From NCBI GenBank assembly GCA_018222765.1, contig JAAEZT010000009.1:1-64000 (forward strand): a DNA stretch of 64,000 nucleotides, read 5' to 3'. Source of the DNA: a bacterium (GTDB lineage Bacteria > Verrucomicrobiota > Verrucomicrobiia > Verrucomicrobiales > Akkermansiaceae). Below are positions 36,271-45,061 of the stretch, one piece after another; positions within the stretch are counted from its first letter, which is position 1; the number at the start of each line of letters is the position of its first letter. The position numbers were made by a program, and so were the translations under genes. Below the pieces are notes generated by a model. The model ran no database searches, was not told the origin of the DNA, and worked only from the letters and a program-made list of their open reading frames with translations.

Positions 36271-37152
36271 ATGGCTAAATCAGTCGGCATCATCGGAGCC
36301 TCGGGATGGTTGGGAGAGCACCTGACCACCGCGTTACTCGAGCGGGGGCGCCCTGTCGTGGGTTTTTCTCGAAGAGCGCGAGAGAATCAAGATTTGGAAT
36401 GGAGACAGTGGGATGGCGAAGGGGTGATTGATCTGAGCGGGGTAGGCGCTGTCGTGAATCTGGCGGGAGAGTCGATCGATCAACGGTGGAACCAGAAGCG
36501 GAAAAAGGAATTTTACCGAAGTCGTATTTCACTTACTGAAAACCTTGTGAACTCTATTTCAGCATCGGAGGTGAAGGTTCTCCTGAATTCCTCGGCGGTG
36601 GGAATCTATGGGGATCGGGAGGAGGTTTTGCTTAGCGAAGGGTCGAAGCCCGGAAAGGGGTATCTTGCGGAGCTCTGTGTCGCGTGGGAAAAGGCCGCAA
36701 TGATAGCTGAAGATGCGGGGATTCGGGTATGCTGCCTTCGGACAGGAGTGGTGCTGGGTAGAGGGGGAGGCGCTTGGGAAAAGATTCGCAAGGTTTTCCG
36801 TTTTGGATTGGGAGGAAAACTTGGTGATGGCCGACAGTGGATGCCCTGGATTCATCTCGATGACGAAATCGGAGGGATCATTCACTGTCTGGATCACGAG
36901 CTTTCCGGTCCCATTAATCTTGTCTCGCCTTATCCGGTAAGAAATGAAGAGCTCACTCTGATGATGTCGCGTGCGATGGCGAGGCCGGCAATTTTGCCTG
37001 TTCCGAGGTTCGCCTTGAAGTTGGTCTTTGGGGAATTTGCGGAGGAGGGGCTCTTGGCGAGCCAGAGAGTCGATCCAGCGGTCCTTAAAAAAGACCGCTA
37101 TCAATTTAAGTATAACCACATCGACCAAGCTTTGGCCGATCTGACAACCTAG
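36271..37152 (+). CDS. TIGR01777-family SDR epimerase (YfcH/SDR39U1)
   Basis: 293 residues. An N-terminal Rossmann motif GIIGASGWLGEHL is typical of extended short-chain dehydrogenases, with NLAGESIDQRWNQKRKKEF as the family's signature. No metal centre. The family is found widely, including YfcH and human SDR39U1, and lacks a firmly known substrate. It is divergent from lptD with about 128 bases between, and its stop codon overlaps the end of the siroheme-type gene by four bases (CTAG), so the two terminate into one another. Confidence 0.88.
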   Translation: MAKSVGIIGASGWLGEHLTTALLERGRPVVGFSRRARENQDLEWRQWDGEGVIDLSGVGAVVNLAGESIDQRWNQKRKKEFYRSRISLTENLVNSISASEVKVLLNSSAVGIYGDREEVLLSEGSKPGKGYLAELCVAWEKAAMIAEDAGIRVCCLRTGVVLGRGGGAWEKIRKVFRFGLGGKLGDGRQWMPWIHLDDEIGGIIHCLDHELSGPINLVSPYPVRNEELTLMMSRAMARPAILPVPRFALKLVFGEFAEEGLLASQRVDPAVLKKDRYQFKYNHIDQALADLTT

Positions 37153-38252
37153 TCGCCATATTCCTCATGCCATTGTTTGTAGATGAGAGGGGAGATTTCC
37201 GAGGGTTTGATCTCGGAACGTCCGCCCCAGAAGACATTAGTGTAGCTGACAGGGATACCCTTTGATTCGAGGTGCTGGTCGATGGCTGCCTTGTGTTCAA
37301 GGACTTTGTCTTTTTCGGTGCCGTGGACGACGCCCATGATATTGACGTCTCCAAACTGGGGTCCGCCTTCGCGCCAATATGCGTGGGTCATGCAGTGATG
37401 GCGTCCAACTTCTCCGCCAGCTTCCTGTTCGCGGCCTTTGGGGACAGCCCAGTGGAAGAGTCCATTGAAGCGAGTGACTCGCTTTCCGGTGTCTGATGGT
37501 TTAACATGCTCGAGAAAAGTGGAGAATCGTCCGATGACTTTCTTTTGGTCGAGGACCTCAGCCACTTTGCAGAAGCGGTCAAGGGATACTCCGGCAATTT
37601 CAGCCCGCTTGTCCCAGCAGTTGCGAATGACTTCTTCCGGTTCGAGTTCTTCCTTGAGAGCTAGTAGAACCGTCCACTCCTCATCGGTGAGTTCGACCAC
37701 GGTAGTTGTCATCATTTCGGCTGGGGCTTCGATTTTAGCGCCCGGATCCAGGCCTTTTCGTCGGACGTGGCCAACGCCGAGTGCGAAAACACCATTGGCA
37801 GGCATGAGGATGAATTCGTCTGCGCCCACCAGCTTCTTCAAGACGTTTCCATGTTCTTCCAATGACTCGCCTTGCGGAACTTTTAAGGTGGTCCAAAGGC
37901 GATAACCGGAACCTGAAATCTTGCCGTCGGTTGAGCGAATCACAACGTGGCCCGAGAAGGGATCCTTCTTGGACATGAAATCGAAAGCGTCATTGAGTTT
38001 TTCCTCGGGGAGACGCCAAGCAACAAGAGCTCCGTGGGCGAGCTTGGTGGAGAGAAGAGTCTGGCGCACTCGGCGGATCACGCCGGCCTCCAACATAGCT
38101 TGGATTCTCTCCAGAACGGTATTGAGAGGAATGCCTGATTCCTCGGCGATGACTGAAAAGGGGTCGCGTTGAAAGCCTGCGACAAGGTCCTCGGAGACTC
38201 CGAGAATTTGCGCGTTAATCGGGTCGTCATGTTCGGTTGGAATGGTAGTCAT
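37149..38252 (-). CDS. Tandem Lrp/AsnC-like protein, siroheme decarboxylase (AhbA/AhbB)-like
   Basis: 367 residues with two copies of an Lrp-like winged helix plus sensor module. The first is residues about 20-160, with EDLVAGFQRDPFSVIAEESGIPLNTVLERI as HTH; the second is about 190-340. The second sensor half has HHCMTHAYWREG and VNIMGVVHGTEKD, recalling the HCY and MVHG motifs of AhbB. Separate AhbA and AhbB form the siroheme decarboxylase of the alternative haem route; tandem forms occur as nir D-L/G-H type fusions. A transcription-factor role is the alternative. It overlaps cca by ATGA. Confidence 0.6.
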   Translation of the reverse strand: MTTIPTEHDDPINAQILGVSEDLVAGFQRDPFSVIAEESGIPLNTVLERIQAMLEAGVIRRVRQTLLSTKLAHGALVAWRLPEEKLNDAFDFMSKKDPFSGHVVIRSTDGKISGSGYRLWTTLKVPQGESLEEHGNVLKKLVGADEFILMPANGVFALGVGHVRRKGLDPGAKIEAPAEMMTTTVVELTDEEWTVLLALKEELEPEEVIRNCWDKRAEIAGVSLDRFCKVAEVLDQKKVIGRFSTFLEHVKPSDTGKRVTRFNGLFHWAVPKGREQEAGGEVGRHHCMTHAYWREGGPQFGDVNIMGVVHGTEKDKVLEHKAAIDQHLESKGIPVSYTNVFWGGRSEIKPSEISPLIYKQWHEEYGD

Positions 38253-39568
38253 GTTGAGAGTGTTTCTTCTACGAAGGCAAGGGCTCTTTCTTTGTCAGAA
38301 AGTCGACCCTCCAGTTGTTCGGTTTGCACCGCGCGGAGGATTTCGCCGATTTTTGGGCCTGGGGAAAGGCTGAACTTATCGATGAGGTCTTTTCCGGTGA
38401 GCAGTGGAGTGGGAATGAGTGGTTCGTTGGCAAACTCCTCCTGCTTCAGATGGAGGAAGTCGTAGTTGTCCCGAAAGCCATTGCTGCTGTCGCAATCAAC
38501 GCGATGCAATTCGATTTCCATGGGGAAGCTGTCAGCCGCCATGAAGCGTTTAAGTTTTGCGGTGCGCATTTCTTGCACGTGCATGAACTTCATGTGGCGG
38601 GAGACCATGAAGGAAACCTCCTCGATGGTTTGATTGGGATAGCGCAGTCGGCGAAGGATTTCCTCGGCCATTTTTGCACCGACACGATCGTGACCATTGA
38701 ATCGAAATCGCTTCGCTTCATCGTCCCAGGTTTGCGTGGGAGGTTTGGCGATGTCGTGAAGGAGGACGGCCAGGGCGAGGTGCAGCGGGGGGGAGTCGAG
38801 AAGAGAGAGCGCAATTCTCGTGTGTCGGTAGACATCGCCTTCAGGATGCCATTGCGGGGGCTGTTCGCAACCTTGCAAGGTGAGGAGTTCGGGAAGGAAG
38901 ATTTTGGCGAGTCCCGTTTCAACGAGGAGGTCCAAACCACGGGCCCTGTTTTCGGAGACGATGATTTTTGAGAACTCGTCGCGGATTCTTTCCGGAGAAA
39001 TCTGTTTCAGAAGAGGTGCACATTTTCTCAGGGCATTTAGGGTAGTCTGCTCGATTTCAAATCCGGTGACGACGGCAAAACGGATCGCCCTCATCAGCCT
39101 GAGTGCGTCCTCTTGAAATCGTTTTTTTGGGTCGCCAATGGCCCGAAGAATGCCGGTTTCCAGATCGGTCTGTCCTCCGACGTGATCGATGATATTACCG
39201 GAGAAAGGGTCCTGAAAAAGACCGTTGATCGTAAAGTCCCGTCGCTGGGCGTCTTCCTCCGGAGAGGAGAACTTGACAGACTCCGGGCGTCTCCCGTCTC
39301 TGTATGAACCGTCTGTTCGAAAAGTAGCGATCTCAATCATCTCACGATGCCCCTTGACGATGATGACTCCAAAGTGTTCACCGATGGCATTGGCTTTGGG
39401 AAAGAGAGCGAGCACTTCAGTGGGTGTGGCGGAAGTTGCGAGATCGTAGTCTTTGGGCTCAATCCCGCGCAATTGGTCCCGAACCGCGCCACCTGCCAAA
39501 TAGACGAGATGCCCGGCATCGCGAAGAATGCGGGCGGTGTCTAGGGCGAGTTCTTTCTGGATGCTCAT
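38249..39568 (-). CDS. cca: CCA tRNA nucleotidyltransferase
   Basis: 439 residues from ATG 39568 (MSIQKELALDTARIL); the upstream in-frame extension runs across the A24 gene's start and was rejected. The nucleotidyltransferase head has LAGGAVRDQLRG and KDYDLATSA, then the RRDFTINGL fold motif. An HD domain with AVLLHDIAKPPT sits near residue 255. It adds and repairs the 3' CCA of tRNAs. The stop overlaps the start of the siroheme-type gene by four bases. Confidence 0.92.
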   Translation of the reverse strand: MSIQKELALDTARILRDAGHLVYLAGGAVRDQLRGIEPKDYDLATSATPTEVLALFPKANAIGEHFGVIIVKGHREMIEIATFRTDGSYRDGRRPESVKFSSPEEDAQRRDFTINGLFQDPFSGNIIDHVGGQTDLETGILRAIGDPKKRFQEDALRLMRAIRFAVVTGFEIEQTTLNALRKCAPLLKQISPERIRDEFSKIIVSENRARGLDLLVETGLAKIFLPELLTLQGCEQPPQWHPEGDVYRHTRIALSLLDSPPLHLALAVLLHDIAKPPTQTWDDEAKRFRFNGHDRVGAKMAEEILRRLRYPNQTIEEVSFMVSRHMKFMHVQEMRTAKLKRFMAADSFPMEIELHRVDCDSSNGFRDNYDFLHLKQEEFANEPLIPTPLLTGKDLIDKFSLSPGPKIGEILRAVQTEQLEGRLSDKERALAFVEETLST

Positions 39569-39655
39569 GGGTCCGCGCGGAGGCTTGCTCTGAACCACCA
39601 TTAACGCAACTGGGAATTGATTCGATTTTTGAGAGAGAACGAGTAGACTTTCGCC

Positions 39656-40774
39656 GTGCTTGCAACTTGGAACAACCCGGTCATGGGTGTGGGGATCCTC
39701 TTGATTGGATTTTGTGTGGGCTCCTTTTTGAATGTGGCCATCTACCGGATCCCACGCGGATTTTCGGTGAACGAACCGAAGCGGTCGTTCTGTCCGCATT
39801 GCAAGACGACGCTTCCGGCTTGGCAGAATATTCCGATTTTCACTTGGTTGCTTCAAGGGGGGAAATGTAAGACCTGTTCCTCTCCGATAGCAGCTCGATA
39901 CATCATCGTCGAAATTCTCACCGGAATTCTGTATTATGTGGCCTGGCGAAATCTTCCCATGATGAGTGCGATCCTTGTGATTGTTATGCTGACGGTCCTG
40001 GTTACCATTTCGTACATCGATGCCGAGCATCAGGTAATTCCCATCACTTGGACCGGCGGGGCGAGCGGCATTGCGTTAATTGGAGCCTTGTTTCAGCCTC
40101 AACTTCTCGATTTGGCCAATGAGAGTCGGATTGATTCCGGATTGCAGGGATTGAAGTGGGCCGCGGTAGGATGGTGCACTGGCTTTGGGACGCTCTTTGT
40201 GGTTGTTCTATTGGGGAAACTTGTTTGGGGCCGGAAAAAGATCTCTTTGGATGAAGCCCAGCGATGGGAATTGCAGGAAGGGTGGGGCGATAGTCCTCAA
40301 CTTCACTGGGTGATGGGAGAGGAGGCTCATTCTTGGGATGATCTTTTTTTTCGGGATTCGGACGAGCTCATCATTCATGGTCATGGGTTTAAGGTTGATG
40401 GAGAGCGAGTTCAGGGGAAAAAAGGGATCTTGAAGGGAGATGGTTTCATGATTGCTGAGAAGCGGTGGAGCATTGAAAAATTGGAGTCATTAGAGGGAAA
40501 TGCGACCTCAGTGGTCATTCCAAGGGAAGCCATGGGGATGGGAGATCCCCATCTTTTGGGCATGATCGGCGCATTTTTGGGCTGGCCGGCCGTATTTTTC
40601 ACAATTTTTGTCAGTTCTCTCTACGCTATCCTTGCTGCCGTGGTTTCTCGAGTGGGTTTTGGTAAGCCATTGCCATACGGTCCTTTTCTTGCACTGGCGG
40701 CTCTCACTTGGGTGTTTGGTGGTTGGGAATTGTGGGTTTGGTACTTCCAAACTCTCCTGATTTTGGGGTCTTGA
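39656..40774 (+). CDS. Prepilin peptidase (A24) with a long insert between catalytic aspartates
   Basis: 372 residues. A bifunctional membrane enzyme that cleaves and N-methylates type IV pilin-like signal peptides. N-terminal GSFLNVAIYRIPR, four zinc-type cysteines at C46, C49, C71 and C74, and two catalytic aspartates at D122 (YIDAEHQVIP) and D297 (GMGDPHL). Between them lies a hydrophilic block of about 100 residues (roughly 195-292) rich in charged residues, absent from the normal enzyme. The GTG at 39656 was used; ATG 39683 is an alternative start. Downstream is the DUF1549 gene, not a pilin. Confidence 0.88.
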   Translation: MLATWNNPVMGVGILLIGFCVGSFLNVAIYRIPRGFSVNEPKRSFCPHCKTTLPAWQNIPIFTWLLQGGKCKTCSSPIAARYIIVEILTGILYYVAWRNLPMMSAILVIVMLTVLVTISYIDAEHQVIPITWTGGASGIALIGALFQPQLLDLANESRIDSGLQGLKWAAVGWCTGFGTLFVVVLLGKLVWGRKKISLDEAQRWELQEGWGDSPQLHWVMGEEAHSWDDLFFRDSDELIIHGHGFKVDGERVQGKKGILKGDGFMIAEKRWSIEKLESLEGNATSVVIPREAMGMGDPHLLGMIGAFLGWPAVFFTIFVSSLYAILAAVVSRVGFGKPLPYGPFLALAALTWVFGGWELWVWYFQTLLILGS

Positions 40775-40862
40775 CTGTCTTCTGGGTTTGACAGGGAGGG
40801 TGAAATATCTATATTTTCCGGAAGATTCCTCTAATGGAATTGAGCACCCAACCGTATCCCTT

Positions 40863-42767
40863 ATGATGAAGCGTAATCTCCTCTGCACCCTTTTCTTGGG
40901 CGTCCTGATCTCTCCGCTTGCCGCCCAGAGCGACAAGAAAAGCCCGGCAGCCTTGAAAAAGGCTGCTTACAACGTCGATAAATTTGTCGCTGAAATCTTC
41001 AAGAGGAAGAAGCTGCCCGTCCCCAAAGTTGTGGATGACCCTACTTTCCTGCGCCGAAGTTTTTTGATTGGAGCCGGACGGATTCCAACTTTGAAGGAAG
41101 CATCCAACTTCCTAGAGATCGATGATCCAAATAAGCGGGAGATGTTGACGACTTATCTTCTGCAGAGCGACGGATATCGCAGCCATATGCAGAACTACAT
41201 TATGGATCTGCTCCGAGCCAAGGAACGCTTTGATAATGGTCAAGGGTCCGATGCCAGCCCGTATATGAGATTTATTACGGAATCCATTCAGGACAACATG
41301 CCTTGGGATGAGTTTGCCCATAAATTGGTTTCAGCGAAAGGGATTGCCTGGGAAAAGGGCAATGGAGCGGTTGGTTACTACATTCGCGATAAGGGAATGC
41401 CACTCGACAACATGTCCCTGACGATGCATATCTTTACCGGTGAACGTCTTGAATGTGCCCAGTGCCACGACAGCCCGACTAACAAGTGGGAGCGGATGGA
41501 TTTTTACGAACTCGCTGCCTTCACAAACGGTCAGAGTGAAATGAATTCCAGAATCTGGCGCGAGACTGTTAACTACATTAACGAAGAAGACTTTCGCCGT
41601 TCTCCACTTGGAAACGTAATGTATTGGATGCGTGATAACATTCACTACAACACTCTTGGTGGTGGAGGTGATGGCCGAATTAAGCTTCCCAGCGATTACC
41701 AGTACAAAGACGGTGATCCTGGTGAGTGGGTGGGAGGAAGAACTCACTTCGCAAAGAAGATCCGCTCCTCGGATCGTAAGAATTCTGGAGAGTCACGCGA
41801 TGCCTTCGCTGATTGGTTGACCAAAGAGAATCCGAATTTCGATTACGTAATCGTAAACCGGATGTGGCAGCGCATCATGGGCAGTCCGATTACAGCGCCA
41901 GTTGATGAGTATAGAGTTCCCGAGAAGTCGCTTTCTCCCGGGTTGGTTCGTTATTTGATGCGCCTCATGGTCGATCTTGATTATGACCTTAAGGCGTTCC
42001 AGAATGTCTTGCTTCTGACCAGAACCTTCCAGTTTTCAGCTAACCCGCAAGCCTTCGAGGCTGGTGTGCCACAGGCGTTCAATGGTCGTCAGGTTGAGCG
42101 GATGAGTGCGGAACAGGTTTGGGATAGTTTGGTGACTTTGGTTGCTGAAGCTCCCGACAAACTTGCCAAGCGTAAGTATAGCGACTACGTCTACTATAAA
42201 GGACGACCCGTCATGGTTGGCGAAAAAACAATGGCGGAGCTTTCCCGCGAAGTAATGGCCATCAAGACTCCTCAGGAGTATCGCGCATATGCGGAAAATC
42301 TCCTCGATAAATTTAGTTCCGGCAGCAAGAGTTCTGGGAAAGGCTCTGAAATGATGATGATGGCCCAGAAGTCCCGTCCGGGACCTGCCCGTGGGATTGC
42401 CCGTGCATCAGAACTGTCTTCTCCGGCGCCATCAAATCACTTGCTGCGCGAGTATGGCCAGTCCGATCGTCAGCTGGTCGGCAACGAAACCAGAGAAGCC
42501 AACATGGCCCAGGTTCTTGAAGTGATGAATGGTCACGTCGAAAAGATGGTGGTCAGTAACCGTGGCGCTGCCGTTTACAATGCGCTTGAGGCCGGAACTA
42601 CCGATGCCGACAAGGTCCGCTACATTTATTATGCGATTCTCAGCCGACCACCAACAGATGACGAAATGAACATGCTCATGCGTGACGTCATTGATGGTTC
42701 ACGTGAGAGCTATCAGAATCTTGTCTCCGCCCTTGTCGCCACTCACGAATTCATCTTCGTGCAGTAG
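40863..42767 (+). CDS. DUF1549/DUF1553 (PSCyt2/PSD1) protein, exported
   Basis: 634 residues from ATG 40863 (MMKRNLL), with signal peptide LLCTLFLGVLISPLAAQ. The DUF1549 region includes VDKFVAEIFKRKKLP and the haem-c-like CAQCHDSP (CxxCH), and DUF1553 follows with WLTKENPNFDYVIVNRMWQRIMG and the C-terminal YYAILSRPPTDDEM. This pair is a hallmark of Planctomycetota and Verrucomicrobiota and is usually exported. Codons are strongly biased, suggesting high expression. DUF1501 follows after 42 bases; the two products probably work together. Enzymatic activity is unproven. Confidence 0.85.
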   Translation: MMKRNLLCTLFLGVLISPLAAQSDKKSPAALKKAAYNVDKFVAEIFKRKKLPVPKVVDDPTFLRRSFLIGAGRIPTLKEASNFLEIDDPNKREMLTTYLLQSDGYRSHMQNYIMDLLRAKERFDNGQGSDASPYMRFITESIQDNMPWDEFAHKLVSAKGIAWEKGNGAVGYYIRDKGMPLDNMSLTMHIFTGERLECAQCHDSPTNKWERMDFYELAAFTNGQSEMNSRIWRETVNYINEEDFRRSPLGNVMYWMRDNIHYNTLGGGGDGRIKLPSDYQYKDGDPGEWVGGRTHFAKKIRSSDRKNSGESRDAFADWLTKENPNFDYVIVNRMWQRIMGSPITAPVDEYRVPEKSLSPGLVRYLMRLMVDLDYDLKAFQNVLLLTRTFQFSANPQAFEAGVPQAFNGRQVERMSAEQVWDSLVTLVAEAPDKLAKRKYSDYVYYKGRPVMVGEKTMAELSREVMAIKTPQEYRAYAENLLDKFSSGSKSSGKGSEMMMMAQKSRPGPARGIARASELSSPAPSNHLLREYGQSDRQLVGNETREANMAQVLEVMNGHVEKMVVSNRGAAVYNALEAGTTDADKVRYIYYAILSRPPTDDEMNMLMRDVIDGSRESYQNLVSALVATHEFIFVQ

Positions 42768-42809
42768 CAAACCTCACCACAAAAAACGAAAACCCAACCA
42801 ACTCTAACA

Positions 42810-44138
42810 ATGGATAAAGCATCATTTCTCAAAGCCGACGAACTTGGCCGCCGCCAGTTCATGATCAATGCCGCTCGCAGTTATCTTGGAGTGAGCGTCG
42901 CACCAATGCTTGGTGCAAGTCTCGCTACCGGATCTCTCGGAGCACAAGAGCGCAGGAAAGGCAAAGGCAGTGGAACTGCCGAACACGTCATCTTCCTAAA
43001 TATGGGAGGTGGTATGAGTCACCTTGATACCTGGGATACCAAGCCCGGGAATAAGGAGGTTCAGGGACCTGTTGAGTCAATCGCAACATCGGGGGATATG
43101 CAGCTTTCGCAGTATCTTCCCGGGTCTGCAAAGATTGCTGACAAGATTTGTGTCATTAATTCAATGACCTCAAAGCAAGGTGCCCACAGTCAGGGGCAGT
43201 ATCTCCTTCATCGCAGTTATTCACCTCGCGGGACCATCGTTCACCCTGCGATTGGCGCTTGGGTTGTTCGAATGAAAGGTCGTAAGAATACCACGCTTCC
43301 TGGATTTGTGACCGTTGGGACTAGTCCCTCTGCGTCTTCGCCTGGATTCTTCGGTGCTGAGTTCGGGGGAGTGCCCCTCGGTCGCCCCGATGAAGGACTG
43401 AAGAATTCATCGCGTGCCGGATCGGTTAGCGAAGAAGATTTTAATCGTCGTCTCGCAATTGCTGATGCCCTGAATAAGAGCTTTGGGGACAAGTATAAAA
43501 CACCTGACGTGAAAGCTTATGATAGCTTGTATGATGAAGCTGTTAAGTTGATGAAAAGTGACGATCTCAAGGCCTTTGACATTAGTCGTGAGCCTTCAAA
43601 GGGGCGTAATAAGTATGGTTCGGATCGATTCGGTCAGGGCTGTTTACTTGCTCGTCGTCTTGTAGAGTCGGGAGTTCGCTTTGTGGAAGTTTCGCTCGGT
43701 GGATGGGATACTCACTATGACAACTTCAATGCGGTGGAATCACGCGCTTCAGTTCTCGACAAGGGCTTCTCCACATTGGTGAAGGATCTTGATGAGCGTG
43801 GTCTCCTTGAAAGCACTCTCGTGGTGATCGGAACTGAATTTGGCCGGACCCCGCGTATCGTGGAAGAGCACAATAGTGGTCGTGACCACCACCCCGCATG
43901 TTTCTCGACGGTCGTTGCCGGTGGTGGAATCGCCGGAGGTCAGAAATACGGCGAGTCCGACAAGAACGGTAATCGTGTTGCTGAAAACGCGGTCACTATC
44001 CAGGACTTCAATGCTACGATTGGATACGCCCTTGGTATTGATTATTCCCAGGTCGTTAGTTCTCCAAGTGGGCGACCATTCCGGATGGCTGGTGCCGAAG
44101 CGGAACTCGGTAAGCCAATTACCTCAATCTTCGGTTAA
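42810..44138 (+). CDS. DUF1501 protein with Tat-type leader
   Basis: 442 residues. The leader LGRRQFMINAARSYLGVSVAPMLGASLATGSLGAQE has the twin-arginine form. DUF1501 is sulfatase-like in fold; here the characteristic GGGMSHLDTWDTKPG, VNSM-like INSMTSKQGAHSQGQ, VSLGGWDTHYDN and VVIGTEFGRTPRI segments are present, with His and Asp residues that could hold a metal. No formylglycine Cys or Ser motif was seen. It is cotranscribed with DUF1549, and its 42-base leader is A/C-rich with no Shine-Dalgarno sequence. Function unknown. Confidence 0.87.
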   Translation: MDKASFLKADELGRRQFMINAARSYLGVSVAPMLGASLATGSLGAQERRKGKGSGTAEHVIFLNMGGGMSHLDTWDTKPGNKEVQGPVESIATSGDMQLSQYLPGSAKIADKICVINSMTSKQGAHSQGQYLLHRSYSPRGTIVHPAIGAWVVRMKGRKNTTLPGFVTVGTSPSASSPGFFGAEFGGVPLGRPDEGLKNSSRAGSVSEEDFNRRLAIADALNKSFGDKYKTPDVKAYDSLYDEAVKLMKSDDLKAFDISREPSKGRNKYGSDRFGQGCLLARRLVESGVRFVEVSLGGWDTHYDNFNAVESRASVLDKGFSTLVKDLDERGLLESTLVVIGTEFGRTPRIVEEHNSGRDHHPACFSTVVAGGGIAGGQKYGESDKNGNRVAENAVTIQDFNATIGYALGIDYSQVVSSPSGRPFRMAGAEAELGKPITSIFG

Positions 44139-44166
44139 TTAAGCGTTAAGCGACGGTATTTTTTCA

Positions 44167-44200
44167 AAGCAGTATCTCTTCTTGAGATGCTGCTTTTTTA
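44167..44200 (+). terminator. Rho-independent terminator of the DUF1549-DUF1501 pair
   Basis: AAGCAGTATCTC pairs with GAGATGCTGCTT, with one mismatch, followed by a T-run. It lies about 28 bases after the DUF1501 stop and ends at the stop codon of the convergent lipoprotein gene. The other orientation has no good T-run. Confidence 0.75.
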
Positions 44201-44974
44201 TTTTCCGCGAATCACCCGGTAGAGAATCCAAATGACAATCAAGGCTAGGATAGTGATTATCGCGATGAGCCACCAGGGGGGAGGAATGGTTGTTTCTAGC
44301 TTCATCACCAGCGGCTTGGTGACATGGTCTTTGAGAAGAAATTTCCACTTCACCGTCTTCCGATCTTCGCTGACATATTGTGCGTTTGTTTCCTTGATGG
44401 CGAGGGGGAGGTGATAAGTGTAGCTGAAACTGGATTGCCCGAGGGCATTGGGGAATTTGTGAACTGTTTTTGGCAGGAGCTTTTCAAAGGAAATCGTTCT
44501 TTCCACCCGGGGGCTTAGGAAATCCATCTCCATATCAATGTCGCCTACAATAGTTTCGAGGGTGTCGGCATCGGTTCCGGTTTCGGAAACAAAGCCATCC
44601 TCATTTCTCTCGGCGAGTTCGAAAAACTTTCGGATATCATCGAATTCGGCCTCCAAAATGAATCGCGAACTTCCCCCAAAAAGTGATTGCTCGCCGACTT
44701 TGTCGAAACTCAGCGCCGTGACCCGTGCGCCGTCTTCCCTCTCATCGATCTCCCGAATGGCACGAATGTAGTCGTCGGGATTGCCCATCGTTTTGATCAT
44801 TTGGTTGGGCAAAGTGTATTGAATCCGAATCTTGCCGCCTCCGTCGGCCTCAAGCCAGATTTCCTCCTCTCCCTCGATCAGGCATGACTGGAGAAGAAGA
44901 GCGGGGAGAAAAAAGAGGATTCGAAACCAGCGATGCACAAAAAGAGTGGTATGTCTTTTCCGACGAGATGGCAC
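44198..44974 (-). CDS. Lipoprotein-like protein with C-terminal membrane segment, unknown
   Basis: 258 residues. An N-terminal leader with basic residues, then a lipobox LLLQSC with Cys31 as the possible lipid-attachment site. The body has mixed strands and acidic patches. A hydrophobic helix (WWLIAIITILALIVIWILYRV) ends the protein at about residues 233-253. Having both a lipobox and a C-terminal anchor is unusual and could mean export with insertion in the inner membrane. No family is recognised. It is convergent with DUF1501 and divergent from cysJ (about 87 bases). Confidence 0.6.
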   Translation of the reverse strand: MPSRRKRHTTLFVHRWFRILFFLPALLLQSCLIEGEEEIWLEADGGGKIRIQYTLPNQMIKTMGNPDDYIRAIREIDEREDGARVTALSFDKVGEQSLFGGSSRFILEAEFDDIRKFFELAERNEDGFVSETGTDADTLETIVGDIDMEMDFLSPRVERTISFEKLLPKTVHKFPNALGQSSFSYTYHLPLAIKETNAQYVSEDRKTVKWKFLLKDHVTKPLVMKLETTIPPPWWLIAIITILALIVIWILYRVIRGK

Positions 44975-45061
44975 TCGAAAAAGGTTGCACCTTTCATTTG
45001 CTCAGTGCATCTTCTCGCAATCAAATCTGACAAAGATGATTAACTTTATAAGGTTTAAACG

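Noticed and set aside
38249-40030. Long reading of cca starting at 40030
   Set aside because: The first 154 codons lie antisense to the prepilin peptidase start and show no domain; ATG 39568 fits the family.
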